Shown piece after piece: positions 1 to 7,138 of a DNA stretch of 11,999 nt. Numbering within the stretch: position 1 is the stretch's first letter; each line of letters begins with the position of its first letter. Source of the DNA: UBA2653 sp964572685 (GTDB taxonomy: Bacteria; Pseudomonadota; Gammaproteobacteria; Legionellales; Legionellaceae); assembly GCA_964572685.1 (NCBI GenBank), contig CAZNFJ010000049.1, forward strand, positions 1-11,999, read 5' to 3'. The notes beneath the pieces are model-generated. The model was not told the DNA's origin and ran no database searches. It saw nothing but the letters and a program-made list of their open reading frames with translations. A program made the position numbers and the translations under genes.

Positions 1-92
1 AATCCTGTGAACGACTGATAACGGCAATATTGGTTGAGATAGCAGAAGAATGGCTAGATACAGACCGAGTGTATTTGAAGATGAATGAATAG
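1..92 (+). pseudogene. IS256 (Mutator)-family transposase, C-terminal end; gene runs off the left edge
   Basis: The frame opening at base 3 reads through to a TAG at 90-92 with no stop. It begins SCERL, continues through VEIAEEWLDTDR and ends VYLKMNE. This matches the usual end of IS256-family DDE transposases, where an acidic helix with a conserved W (E-E-W) is followed by a short R/V-Y-L-x-M tail. The catalytic residues would lie upstream, outside the window, so I cannot say whether the copy is intact. A diverged inverted copy on the minus strand near 11036-11234 gives the preceding part of the same protein and supports the family call. The 3' non-coding tail of the element follows directly. 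Confidence 0.7.
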
Positions 93-336
93 ATTTAAAA
101 AGCATTTTCAAAGGAAGGAAGGAGCCTGCTTTTTTAGATAAAGCAGCAGTCCCGCTTTATCTAAAAAATGCAGGAATGAACGATTTTTAAACTAAAATCA
201 AATATTGCTTGATTTTGAAAAGCGATAATTTAAACTGAAAAGCGAATTAACAATAGTAGTTGATTTTTTAACCAAAAATCGTCGAATATGCATGAAGTAA
301 AACAGTTTTTACAGAAGAAACGTAGCTCTATCAAAG
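3..336 (+). repeat. Left copy of an inverted repeat: 3' end and non-coding tail of the IS256-family element
   Basis: Bases 3-336 match the reverse complement of 10843-11114 along nearly their whole length, with scattered substitutions. The match covers the last transposase codons and about 245 bases of non-coding tail, ending at CTCTATCAAAG (326-336), after which the two copies differ completely. Compared with the right copy, this one has about 50 extra bases at 111-162 and keeps 11 bases of coding sequence that the right copy has lost. The tail contains a small hairpin (AAAATCAA, then TTGATTTT, around 195-217) present in both copies. The abrupt end at 336 probably marks one end of the mobile element or a junction made by a later insertion. 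Confidence 0.75.
125..174. repeat. 50-bp palindromic hairpin inside the left IS copy
   Basis: The arms TTTTTTAGATAAAGC (130-144) and GCTTTATCTAAAAAA (154-168) are perfect 15-base complements around a nine-base loop. With T169 bulged out, CCTGC (125-129) pairs with GCAGG (170-174) and lengthens the stem to 20 pairs. A run of GGAA units (113-122) precedes it. The right IS copy lacks this block and joins the flanks directly. The T run lies on the 5' arm and the A run on the 3' arm, the opposite of a rho-independent terminator, so I read it as a small palindromic insertion or a deletion-prone relic of the original tail. Confidence 0.65.
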
Positions 337-488
337 AACTGATGGAAGCGACCTAGCCAGCTCACGAGGCAATCAAGTGGGACTTGGGTCGAATAGAGCC
401 AACGCTATCACTGCGATATCAGAAAGCCGCCTGATGCAGGATTTCTTGACATCTTAATGTCAAAAACTGCGGAAACGAGTTATAGATC
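337..488. other. Unassigned 152-bp spacer, richer in G+C than its flanks
   Basis: This stretch begins where the two IS copies stop matching and ends at the stop codon of the minus-strand repeat protein. One plus-strand frame is open from the IS junction to a TAA near 454-456 (about 40 codons, containing NQVGLGSNRANAITAISESR), but it has no start codon or ribosome-binding site and I do not recognise the product. A 7-bp hairpin (TTGACAT / ATGTCAA, 446-463) has no T run on either side. The base composition suggests a fragment of a foreign element. Confidence 0.3.
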
Positions 489-1814
489 TTAAAAGCTTAA
501 ACGTGTTTTCAGCGAGGTGCAGTTGGGGGAATAAAATCTTTCTTGATTAATCAAGGTGAATAAACGCCAGGGAAATTCAAAATTTTCTTCTGAAAAAGTA
601 GGAATATTAGAGACCTGTAGAGATCCACTGAGAACTTCATTACGTATGAGCGGGTTTTCCAATTGAAGGCATTGATTTAAAGTTAATTCTATAATTTGCT
701 CAACAGTCAAAATATCATAATAAACCAAATCATATACACCATAAATGCAAAATTTACGCAATGTTTCCATTGAAAAATAGATGATATCGTCTATTTTTAA
801 TTTTCCATAAATAATGAGAGAATTGATTCGATTATCTAATTCCAGATGATGTGCTGAGCCTGAAATTGATAACATTTCATCGAGAGTATAAACTCCTGAT
901 TGAATAAGACTTGTCAATCTATCAGCGATTTCTGCTTTGTTGGGTGAGTTTTCTTTGGAGTATTGAAATCCTTGGCTATTGGGTAAAAAATGTTCTGCAT
1001 TCAGTTCGCTTGATTCTGCTAATTTTACCCATAATGATAAATTATATTGTTCTGTTTTTGATAAACCAATGAGTTGTTCAATGGTCAAGAATCGACTCGT
1101 TACTAAGAAATCGAATTTTTCAATCACAAGCCAATGATTCGGGTTTTTTAAGATAGCTGTTTCCAAGTTGGGATGTTGACAAATGAGCTGATTAAGAGCT
1201 TGAATGGATTTGCTCGGAAACATATCAAAATAAGTAAGATAATTTTTTATTTGTTTTTTGGTGAGCTGTCCAAAGAATGCTGGGATTAATTCTTCAATTA
1301 AAATCTGAAATATCAAACTTGCGATAAAATATTGGATGCATAAGCATAGGTCAAATTTATCGGAGGCGTGGTTTATGATTAAATTAAATAAAAAACTCAA
1401 TAGAAATTTTTTCTTTAATGAAATTAAAATTGAAAAATGGATGATTTTGAACAATTCAGGATTATTTAATAAATCCCATGAGTGAGTTCCTTCTAAAATT
1501 AAACCTTGTACAACGCGATTGCCGAAGCAAGAAACTTGCTCGAAAGGTAATGACAGTGCTTCAAATTCAGTGAGAATGCCACTATCAATGGCTTTTTGAA
1601 TGCCCGAGAACTCTTCGTAAGTACTTTCTTCGCAAAATGAAAACAGAAACATCATCAATCGTTGTTTATTGAGTATAGTGTTGCGAGGGACGCGTTTTAG
1701 AAATTTTTGAGTAAAGGGGATGTTAAGGGTTGCTTTTTGTTTTTCTGACAAACTTTGATATTGCTCAAAATTAATGAACTCAGCCAAGCACTCATGATTT
1801 ATAACATCATTCAT
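489..1814 (-). CDS. Hypothetical protein with about five 30-residue repeats; effector-like
   Basis: I start at the ATG at 1814 (441 aa, MNDVINHECLAEF). The frame can extend to a TTG at 1868, but that adds only a phenylalanine-rich stretch with no ribosome-binding site. Numbering from the TTG, a 30-residue motif recurs at about 252-280, 318-346, 348-376, 378-406 and 408-430. Its pattern is hydrophobic-x-x-L-hydrophobic-x-x-G-x-L-T-hydrophobic-E/D-Q/D-hydrophobic-hydrophobic-x-L/F-S/T, as in LTIEQLIGLS, YTLDEMLSIS, LKIDDIIYFS and LTVEQIIELT. A degenerate unit lies near 89-112 (IQKAIDSGILTEFEALSL). Residues 140-195 are strongly hydrophobic but K/E-interrupted, so more likely buried helix than clear membrane spans. 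No enzymatic motif is seen. Repeats of this style occur in Legionellales proteins proposed as secreted effectors; secretion here is inferred. It stands alone and has no clear promoter or Shine-Dalgarno sequence. Confidence 0.65.
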   Translation of the reverse strand: MNDVINHECLAEFINFEQYQSLSEKQKATLNIPFTQKFLKRVPRNTILNKQRLMMFLFSFCEESTYEEFSGIQKAIDSGILTEFEALSLPFEQVSCFGNRVVQGLILEGTHSWDLLNNPELFKIIHFSILISLKKKFLLSFLFNLIINHASDKFDLCLCIQYFIASLIFQILIEELIPAFFGQLTKKQIKNYLTYFDMFPSKSIQALNQLICQHPNLETAILKNPNHWLVIEKFDFLVTSRFLTIEQLIGLSKTEQYNLSLWVKLAESSELNAEHFLPNSQGFQYSKENSPNKAEIADRLTSLIQSGVYTLDEMLSISGSAHHLELDNRINSLIIYGKLKIDDIIYFSMETLRKFCIYGVYDLVYYDILTVEQIIELTLNQCLQLENPLIRNEVLSGSLQVSNIPTFSEENFEFPWRLFTLINQERFYSPNCTSLKTRLSF

Positions 1815-1868
1815 ATATGAAAGCGCAAAAAAAGAACTTATTTTAAGTAAAAAAAACCTTAAGATCAA

Positions 1869-2177
1869 TAAGTGTTTCGTGCCGTATACTCATTGTAGTG
1901 AAATACCTCCCTTCAAACGGCTAAACCATTCCGCCAGGGGCTTCGTCCGACTGTGAGCAATACTTATACTGACCGTAAATTTCACGGGTTCATTCTGCCA
2001 CCACAGTACAAACGAAAAATAACAAATCGAGGGGTTAAATATGTAAGATTATCCATCCAAATGCTAATGCATCCTGGGTGTAGAATTCCGCTTAAGTGAA
2101 GGAAAAGTTAAAATAAAGTTTGTGCTGCGTCTAATATCGTTTAAAATAACTGCATAAGTAATTGTTAATGATTTTTT
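1869..2177. other. 309-bp intergenic region with an unrecognised, possibly mobile-derived segment
   Basis: The region separates the divergent repeat-protein gene and prfC. Its left two thirds (about 1900-2030) is richer in G+C than the flanks. It is open on the minus strand for roughly 50 codons ending at a TGA at 1892-1894 (includes WWQNEPVKFTVS and KPLAEWFSRLKGG) and also on the plus strand (includes SNTYTDRKFHGFILPP). Neither frame has a supported start. On the minus strand GGGAGG (1906-1911) precedes an ATG at 1893, discussed as a finding. The right third (2090-2177) is AT-rich and probably holds the prfC promoter. Confidence 0.35.
2120..2147 (+). promoter_or_regulatory. Possible prfC promoter
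   Basis: TTGTGC (2120-2125), a 16-base spacer and TAAAAT (2142-2147) form a weak sigma-70-type pair 30 bases before the prfC start. The -10 matches consensus at five of six positions, the -35 at only three. No Shine-Dalgarno sequence lies between it and the ATG. Confidence 0.3.
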
Positions 2178-3755
2178 ATGCAAAATTTTTCAGATGAAAT
2201 AAAAAAAAGACGCACATTTGCGATTATTTCGCATCCTGATGCCGGAAAAACTACTGTCACCGAAAAGCTATTGCTTTTTGGAGGTGCTATTCAAATGGCA
2301 GGAACGGTGAAAGGGCGTAAAGCTTCAAAACATGCGACCTCGGACTGGATGGCGATGGAAAAGGAACGGGGTATTTCTGTAACTACCTCGGTGATGCAGT
2401 TTTCCCATCGTGGTTGTATTTTCAATTTATTGGATACACCTGGACATGAGGATTTCTCTGAGGATACTTATCGGACTTTAACCGCAGTGGATTCGGCCTT
2501 AATGGTCATTGATGCAGCTAAAGGGGTTGAAGATAGAACTATGAAACTCATGGATGTCTGTCGACTGCGTGATACACCCATTCTAACTTTTATCAATAAA
2601 CTTGACCGGGAAGGCCAAGAACCTATCAATTTGTTGGATGAAATTGAATCAACCCTTAAAATTCAATGCGCACCCATTACCTGGCCGATTGGCATGGGTA
2701 AACGTTTTAAAGGCGTTTATCATTTGGTGCTTGATAAAGTCTTTTTGTTTCAAACCGGACAATCTTTGCAAAAACAAGAAGCTCAAATCATTGATGGTTT
2801 GTCTAATCTTCAATTGGATGAGATTTTAGGGGACTTAGCTCAGGAATTGCGTGAGGAAGTTGAACTTCTAAAAGGAGCTTCTCATGAGTTTGATGTGCAA
2901 GCTTACTTAAATGGTCAACAAACACCTGTTTACTTTGGCTCTGCAATTAATAATTTTGGTATAGAGCTATTTTTAGATGATTTAGCCGCCTATGCGCCGG
3001 GTCCTCGTCCCCGAGAAACGGTTCAAAGAGAAGTTTTACCTACTGAAAGTAAACTGACTGGTTTTGTTTTTAAAATTCAGGCAAACATGGATCCTAAGCA
3101 TCGTGACAGAATTGCTTTTATGCGCATTTGTTCGGGGCAATTTAAACCCGGCATGAAGTTTCGTCATTTGCGTATTCAAAAAGACATCACTATTCATCAG
3201 GCCCTAACATTTTTAGCAGCCGATCGCAGTCAGATTCAAGATGCCTATGCCGGTGACATCATCGGCTTGTATAATCATGGTACTATTCGAATTGGTGATA
3301 CCTTTACTGAAGGTGAAGAACTTAAATTCACAGGGATTCCCAATTTTGCTCCTGAACTTTTTCGTACCGTTCGATTAAAAGATCCTATGAAAAGCAAAGC
3401 TTTATTAAAAGGCCTGATGGAATTATCTGAAGAGGGCGCAACGCAAGTCTTTAGACCGTTGATTGGTCAACAATTAATATTAGGGGCAGTAGGGGTTCTA
3501 CAGTTTGATGTGGTTGCTCATCGTTTAAAAGATGAATACAAAGTCGAGTGTTTTTATGAACCAGCACAAGTCGCTTGTGCAAGATGGGTTACTGGAGAAG
3601 AAAAGAAATTGCAAGAATTCAAGAATAAGGTACCAGAATATTTGGCTTTAGATAGTTCTGATACTTTGACTTATCTGGCGCCTACTCGTGTTAATATAAC
3701 ACTTGCTCAAGAACGTTACCCGGATATTCAGTTTTCTGCTACCCGGGAACACTAG
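2178..3755 (+). CDS. prfC: Peptide chain release factor 3 (RF3), GTPase
   Basis: RF3 is a cytoplasmic translational GTPase that binds the ribosome after peptide release and drives RF1 or RF2 off using GTP. All GTPase motifs are visible: G1 SHPDAGKTT (residues 18-26), switch I with ERGISVTTS (63-71), G3 DTPGHEDF (86-93) and G4 NKLDREG (140-146). The HPDAGKTT variant of the P-loop, the KGRKASKHATSDWM stretch (45-58) and the EDFSEDTYRTL stretch are typical of RF3 and separate it from EF-G. Domains II and III follow from about residue 285, including FVFKIQANMDPKHRDRIAF. At 525 aa the length is normal for the family (E. coli 529). The ATG at 2178 lacks an obvious Shine-Dalgarno sequence, but the N terminus aligns with the family. 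It is monocistronic, its stop one base from that of the convergent downstream gene. Confidence 0.97.
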   Translation: MQNFSDEIKKRRTFAIISHPDAGKTTVTEKLLLFGGAIQMAGTVKGRKASKHATSDWMAMEKERGISVTTSVMQFSHRGCIFNLLDTPGHEDFSEDTYRTLTAVDSALMVIDAAKGVEDRTMKLMDVCRLRDTPILTFINKLDREGQEPINLLDEIESTLKIQCAPITWPIGMGKRFKGVYHLVLDKVFLFQTGQSLQKQEAQIIDGLSNLQLDEILGDLAQELREEVELLKGASHEFDVQAYLNGQQTPVYFGSAINNFGIELFLDDLAAYAPGPRPRETVQREVLPTESKLTGFVFKIQANMDPKHRDRIAFMRICSGQFKPGMKFRHLRIQKDITIHQALTFLAADRSQIQDAYAGDIIGLYNHGTIRIGDTFTEGEELKFTGIPNFAPELFRTVRLKDPMKSKALLKGLMELSEEGATQVFRPLIGQQLILGAVGVLQFDVVAHRLKDEYKVECFYEPAQVACARWVTGEEKKLQEFKNKVPEYLALDSSDTLTYLAPTRVNITLAQERYPDIQFSATREH

Positions 3756-3756
3756 A

Positions 3757-4155
3757 CTATTTACAAGTGACCTGGCACATGCTCGTAATTTGCGTGTTGC
3801 CAGTGTTGGTCAGTTCTACTCGAGACGCAGGTTTTGCAATAATCGATAGTTTGTCACCTGTTTTAATCTCAACATCCATGGTATCGCCTTTGCTAACCGG
3901 TACACCATTTAAAGAACCACCTTTGTTTAAAATGGTAAAATGAATATTATTTGTTGCATCATCTTGACAGGTTGTATCGCACTTGATGTACATGGTGCAG
4001 GTAAAAACATTACCAATGATTTTGGTTTCTTGTGGCGACAAATTCATTGCGGTGCCAGAAGACTCTTGCATATACAATTCTTGTGGCGCACTATGTGCAT
4101 GAATAGCAAATGTGCCAATCATCATACCCAATGATGTCATGATTACTCGAAACAT
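3757..4155 (-). CDS. Small exported hypothetical protein with five cysteines
   Basis: The open frame could start at a GTG at 4161, but AGGAG (4161-4165 on the minus strand) sits five bases before the ATG at 4155, so I take the ATG (132 aa). Residues 1-22 form a signal peptide (MFRVIMTSLGMMIGTFAIHA, cut near AHS-AP), so the mature protein is probably periplasmic or secreted. Cysteines fall at 53, 59, 63, 127 and 131. Four could form disulfides linking the C-x5-C-x3-C cluster to the C-terminal C-x3-C, leaving one free. The middle (VPVSKGDTMDVEIKTGDKLSIIAKP) alternates polar and hydrophobic residues and suggests a small beta-sandwich. I recognise no family. It is convergent with prfC and divergent from comEC, with no sign of a functional link to either. 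Confidence 0.8.
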   Translation of the reverse strand: MFRVIMTSLGMMIGTFAIHAHSAPQELYMQESSGTAMNLSPQETKIIGNVFTCTMYIKCDTTCQDDATNNIHFTILNKGGSLNGVPVSKGDTMDVEIKTGDKLSIIAKPASRVELTNTGNTQITSMCQVTCK

Positions 4156-4240
4156 TTTCACTCCTATTTTATTAAAAATATATTGAAATATTTATTCAAT
4201 CGGTTAAATTCTATTGTAAAGCAAGTCCTCAAGGAAGATC

Positions 4241-6418
4241 ATGCTCTTCGCATTTGTCATCGGATTGATATCCGCAAACTATTACCTTTTTATTCTTTTT
4301 TTATTAATACTCTTTTTTATCAAACCATTAAAGAGTTTTTTAATCAATACAATGGTTTTTATTTTGGGTTTTTGTTTGTTTTCAAACCATCAGTCACATA
4401 TTAAAACACAAGGCCTTCAATTTTACCATAATTTTTTTTCATCATTTTTAATAAAAGTCAAAGATTTTGAACAAAAAAAGAATTGGGGGCGACGTTGGCG
4501 AGTTGAAATTTTACAGCCTATTAAGGGGGAAGTATGGTTATCTTGTTATAAAGATTGTCCCTCGATGTTGCCAGGCGAAGCATGGTGGGTGCAAGGTCGA
4601 TTAAAGAAAATGAGTGGTTTTAATAATCCAGGACAATCTAGTATTTGGTATCGAATGGATTTTCGGCATGTGATAGGGCAGTTATCTGTTTCTCCAGGGC
4701 GCTATCAAAAAGAAGAGAATATAGCTAAATGGGACTTACTTCATCGTGTGCGAGTGTGGATTTATCAAAAGGCCAATTTAAAATTTTCTGAACAACAAGG
4801 TTTTGCCAAACAGATTTTTTTAACTCTGGTTTTGGGTATTGGCAGCGAGTTAAGCAATGACGATTGGCAAATGTTTAAAGATACTGGTACCGCTCATCTC
4901 ATGGTGGTCTCGGGTGCGCATTTGTCTTTATTGATGATGTTGATTGAGGGGTTGGTTCAACATACCTATCGATGGATTCCTGTGAGCATACCACTTAAAA
5001 GAATAGCTAGTGCTTTAAGTCTTAGCGCTGGCATTTTATACGCGGTATTAAGTGGTTTTGGAGTGCCGGTACAAAGAGCCTTATTGATGAAGTGCGCCAT
5101 GGATTCAAAGTATTGGTTTGCATATCGTATGACTTCGTTTCAAGCGTTTCAACTGGCTTTGTTTTTGATTTTGTGTTGGGAACCACATGCCATTTGGTAT
5201 CCGGGAACCTATTTGTCGTTTATCGCTGTGGGTATTCTGATGCTCATTCCTCGAGTCATTTCATCTCAATCATGGTGGATGACGATGGTCACTCAATTTT
5301 TTTGTTTAGTAGGGTTAAGCCCTTTGACAGTGCTTTGGTTTTCATCGATCCCATTATCAGGCATGCTTGCAAATTTTTTTGCAATTCCCTGGGTTTCATG
5401 GTGTGTTTTACCTTTAGCCTTGAGTATGACTATTTTTTTAAATCAACATATTTTAGATATTTTTTACTGGAGCGTTCGTCTTTTACAAATTTTTTTAAAA
5501 TATTTACATCACTTCCAAGGTTTAAATCTACATTTATTATGGCCACATCCTTTGATTCCATGGGCATTATTATTATCCATTTTAATTATTGCGATATTAC
5601 CAAAATGGCGATTGGTATTGGTTTGTTGTGGATTGATTTTCGCTTTGTGGCATTTGCCTGTCAAACCACAAAAGGACGGGGAGTTTATGGTGGATGTTTT
5701 GGATGTGGGGCAAGGTTTATCTGTTTTGGTCAGAACAGCTCATCATGCTTTATTATATGATACCGGTGGTCAGTTGGGACAAAAAACCTCAACAAGTCTT
5801 GTTGTTTTACCCTATCTGCAATACATTCGATTGAAAAATTTGGATACTTTAGTCCTAAGTCACCCCGATTTGGATCATATCGCCGGGAGGAAGGAGATTT
5901 TAACCGCCTATCCTCAAACTCAACTGGTGGTTGATAATCCACAGTTTTATCATACAGGTCGTGATTGTCGACAAATCAAAGATTGGTGTTGGGAGGGTGT
6001 CTGCTTTCATTTTTTTAAAAAAATGCGACATGAAAAGAAAAAAAACAATCATTCTTGTGTTTTACAAGTTAATAATATCAAATACGCTATTTTATTGACT
6101 GGTGATATTGAAAAAAAAGCTGAAGGTGCTTTGATTTCAGCGTTGAGAAATCGTCCAGAAACCACTGTGCTATTGGTCCCCCATCATGGCAGCCGTACGT
6201 CATCGACTGAAGCCTTTTTGAAAGCTGTCAAAGCAAAACTTGCGATAGTATCGGTGGCGCTTTATAACAGCTATCATTTACCTCATCCCACTATTCAGAA
6301 GCGTTATCAAGATTTTCAGATTCCTTGGGTGACGACAGCGGAAGAAGGCATGATACAGGTTCGCTTTTTTAATCATTATTGGCGGTATTTGACCTACTCC
6401 AAAGAAATTTTTAGGTGA
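4241..6418 (+). CDS. comEC: ComEC/Rec2-family DNA uptake channel
   Basis: ComEC is the inner-membrane channel that passes single-stranded DNA into the cytoplasm during natural transformation. The 725-residue protein has the full family layout. Two N-terminal membrane segments (about 1-48) lead into a soluble beta domain (about 60-155, DUF4131 type). The Competence domain follows (about 185-475), with the conserved GTAHLMVVSGAHLSLL (216-231) and many hydrophobic helices. A C-terminal metallo-beta-lactamase-like domain (about 482-715) has DVGQG (488-492), YDTGG (506-510), the metal motif SHPDLDH (540-546), LLTGD (618-622), VPHHGS (646-651) and HLPHP (679-683). The metal-site residues appear intact, so it could carry a nuclease-like activity, as proposed for the family. 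The ATG at 4241 is preceded by AAGGAA at good spacing. No other competence gene is in the window and no terminator is evident. Confidence 0.95.
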   Translation: MLFAFVIGLISANYYLFILFLLILFFIKPLKSFLINTMVFILGFCLFSNHQSHIKTQGLQFYHNFFSSFLIKVKDFEQKKNWGRRWRVEILQPIKGEVWLSCYKDCPSMLPGEAWWVQGRLKKMSGFNNPGQSSIWYRMDFRHVIGQLSVSPGRYQKEENIAKWDLLHRVRVWIYQKANLKFSEQQGFAKQIFLTLVLGIGSELSNDDWQMFKDTGTAHLMVVSGAHLSLLMMLIEGLVQHTYRWIPVSIPLKRIASALSLSAGILYAVLSGFGVPVQRALLMKCAMDSKYWFAYRMTSFQAFQLALFLILCWEPHAIWYPGTYLSFIAVGILMLIPRVISSQSWWMTMVTQFFCLVGLSPLTVLWFSSIPLSGMLANFFAIPWVSWCVLPLALSMTIFLNQHILDIFYWSVRLLQIFLKYLHHFQGLNLHLLWPHPLIPWALLLSILIIAILPKWRLVLVCCGLIFALWHLPVKPQKDGEFMVDVLDVGQGLSVLVRTAHHALLYDTGGQLGQKTSTSLVVLPYLQYIRLKNLDTLVLSHPDLDHIAGRKEILTAYPQTQLVVDNPQFYHTGRDCRQIKDWCWEGVCFHFFKKMRHEKKKNNHSCVLQVNNIKYAILLTGDIEKKAEGALISALRNRPETTVLLVPHHGSRTSSTEAFLKAVKAKLAIVSVALYNSYHLPHPTIQKRYQDFQIPWVTTAEEGMIQVRFFNHYWRYLTYSKEIFR

Positions 6419-6442
6419 GATATCGAGAGTGCGTTTTTTATC

Positions 6443-6954
6443 ATGAAGATTGATTTTTTATTTGGCAATGGTAAGGTTTTTAGGCAATCATCAATTATCT
6501 TGAGGGGACTCGTCATCCAGGTACTTGTCGTTGGACGGTAACAACTGACTCTAATTTGGATGTCGATTTAGAGCTATATGTAGTATCAAAAAATTGATGA
6601 AGCATTAAGCAAGGCATTTTCAAATATGGGGGATGGGGGCATTTTAACCAATAGTGAGCAAACCCGCCATGTTTTTATGATTCCATATGATTATTGTATC
6701 TTATTGATTTTATTTCATTATTTAAAGAAAAAAGGTGAAGAAAAAGTAATGAATTGATAAATATCATCTGTCGTTTCATTTCAGATAAAGATTTTAAAAC
6801 AGTTCCAGCTACCTTATTTGAGGAAACCAGTAAGAATAATGAAGATTTAGCAGAATATTACCAAAGCATGAATCAGAACTTTGACGACCTTGTTATTCGC
6901 TCTAAACGCCATCAATTTGTCTTGGAATGGAAGGTTTATCTCAGTTCAGGATAG
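6443..6954 (+). pseudogene. Decayed gene with about three frameshifts, product unrecognised
   Basis: Four short open segments follow one another in alternating frames and together make a plausible protein of about 170 residues. From the ATG at 6443 the frame gives MKIDFLFGNGKVFRQ. The +1-shifted frame (6484-6597) gives AIINYLEGTRHPG and SNLDVDLELYVVSK. After an A6 run (6588-6593) the original frame gives IDEALSKAFSNMGDG and IPYDYCILLILFHYLKKK, ending at TGA 6755-6757. The shifted frame then runs from about 6739 through RFISDKDFKTVPATLFEE to a stop at 6952-6954. Composition is consistent along the length and the joins lie at overlapping ends, which is why I read one broken gene and not four small ones. 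Homopolymer runs at the joins also allow sequencing error. I do not recognise the family. Confidence 0.5.
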
Positions 6955-7098
6955 AACACTAAAACTGGCAATCATAATTGTCGCTGAATACTGTTCAAAT
7001 TATTGTTTTTTTCTGTCAGAGCACAATAACTTGATGAGATAGGGAAAAAGTATTGTGAAAAAAACAGGATAATTTAAATATAAAGTGATTTTTTTTTG

Positions 7099-7107
7099 TG
7101 ATATAAT
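7099..7107 (+). promoter_or_regulatory. Extended -10 promoter for the 7139-7873 gene
   Basis: TGATATAAT is a perfect extended -10 element (TGnTATAAT). The expected transcription start, near 7114, gives a leader of about 25 bases before the ATG at 7139. No good -35 lies 16-18 bases upstream, which extended -10 promoters tolerate. The site also rules out the GTG at 7085, which would be upstream of the transcript. Confidence 0.55.
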
Positions 7108-7138
7108 TCCTCAAATTTGTTTTTTTGTTGTATGTCAT

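Noticed and set aside
415..440. Direct repeat with 11259-11287 (both contain AAGCCGCC and TGCAG)
   Set aside because: The match is short and needs gaps, so chance cannot be excluded. I do not list it as a repeat.
446..463. Rho-independent terminator for the 489-1814 gene
   Set aside because: The stem is only seven base pairs and is not followed by a T run in the minus-strand direction.
4171..4199. Promoter TTGAAT-N17-TTTAAT for the exported protein gene (minus strand)
   Set aside because: The implied transcription start would fall within the AGGAG ribosome-binding site, so the match is probably due to AT-rich sequence.
5092..5760. Long plus-strand frame inside comEC
   Set aside because: It is a shadow frame over strongly conserved comEC codons, with improbable Phe/Ser/Cys-rich composition.
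7085..7138. GTG start giving an N-terminal hydrophobic extension of the 244-aa protein
   Set aside because: The extended -10 element at 7099-7107 lies inside this extension, so the GTG would not be on the transcript from that promoter.
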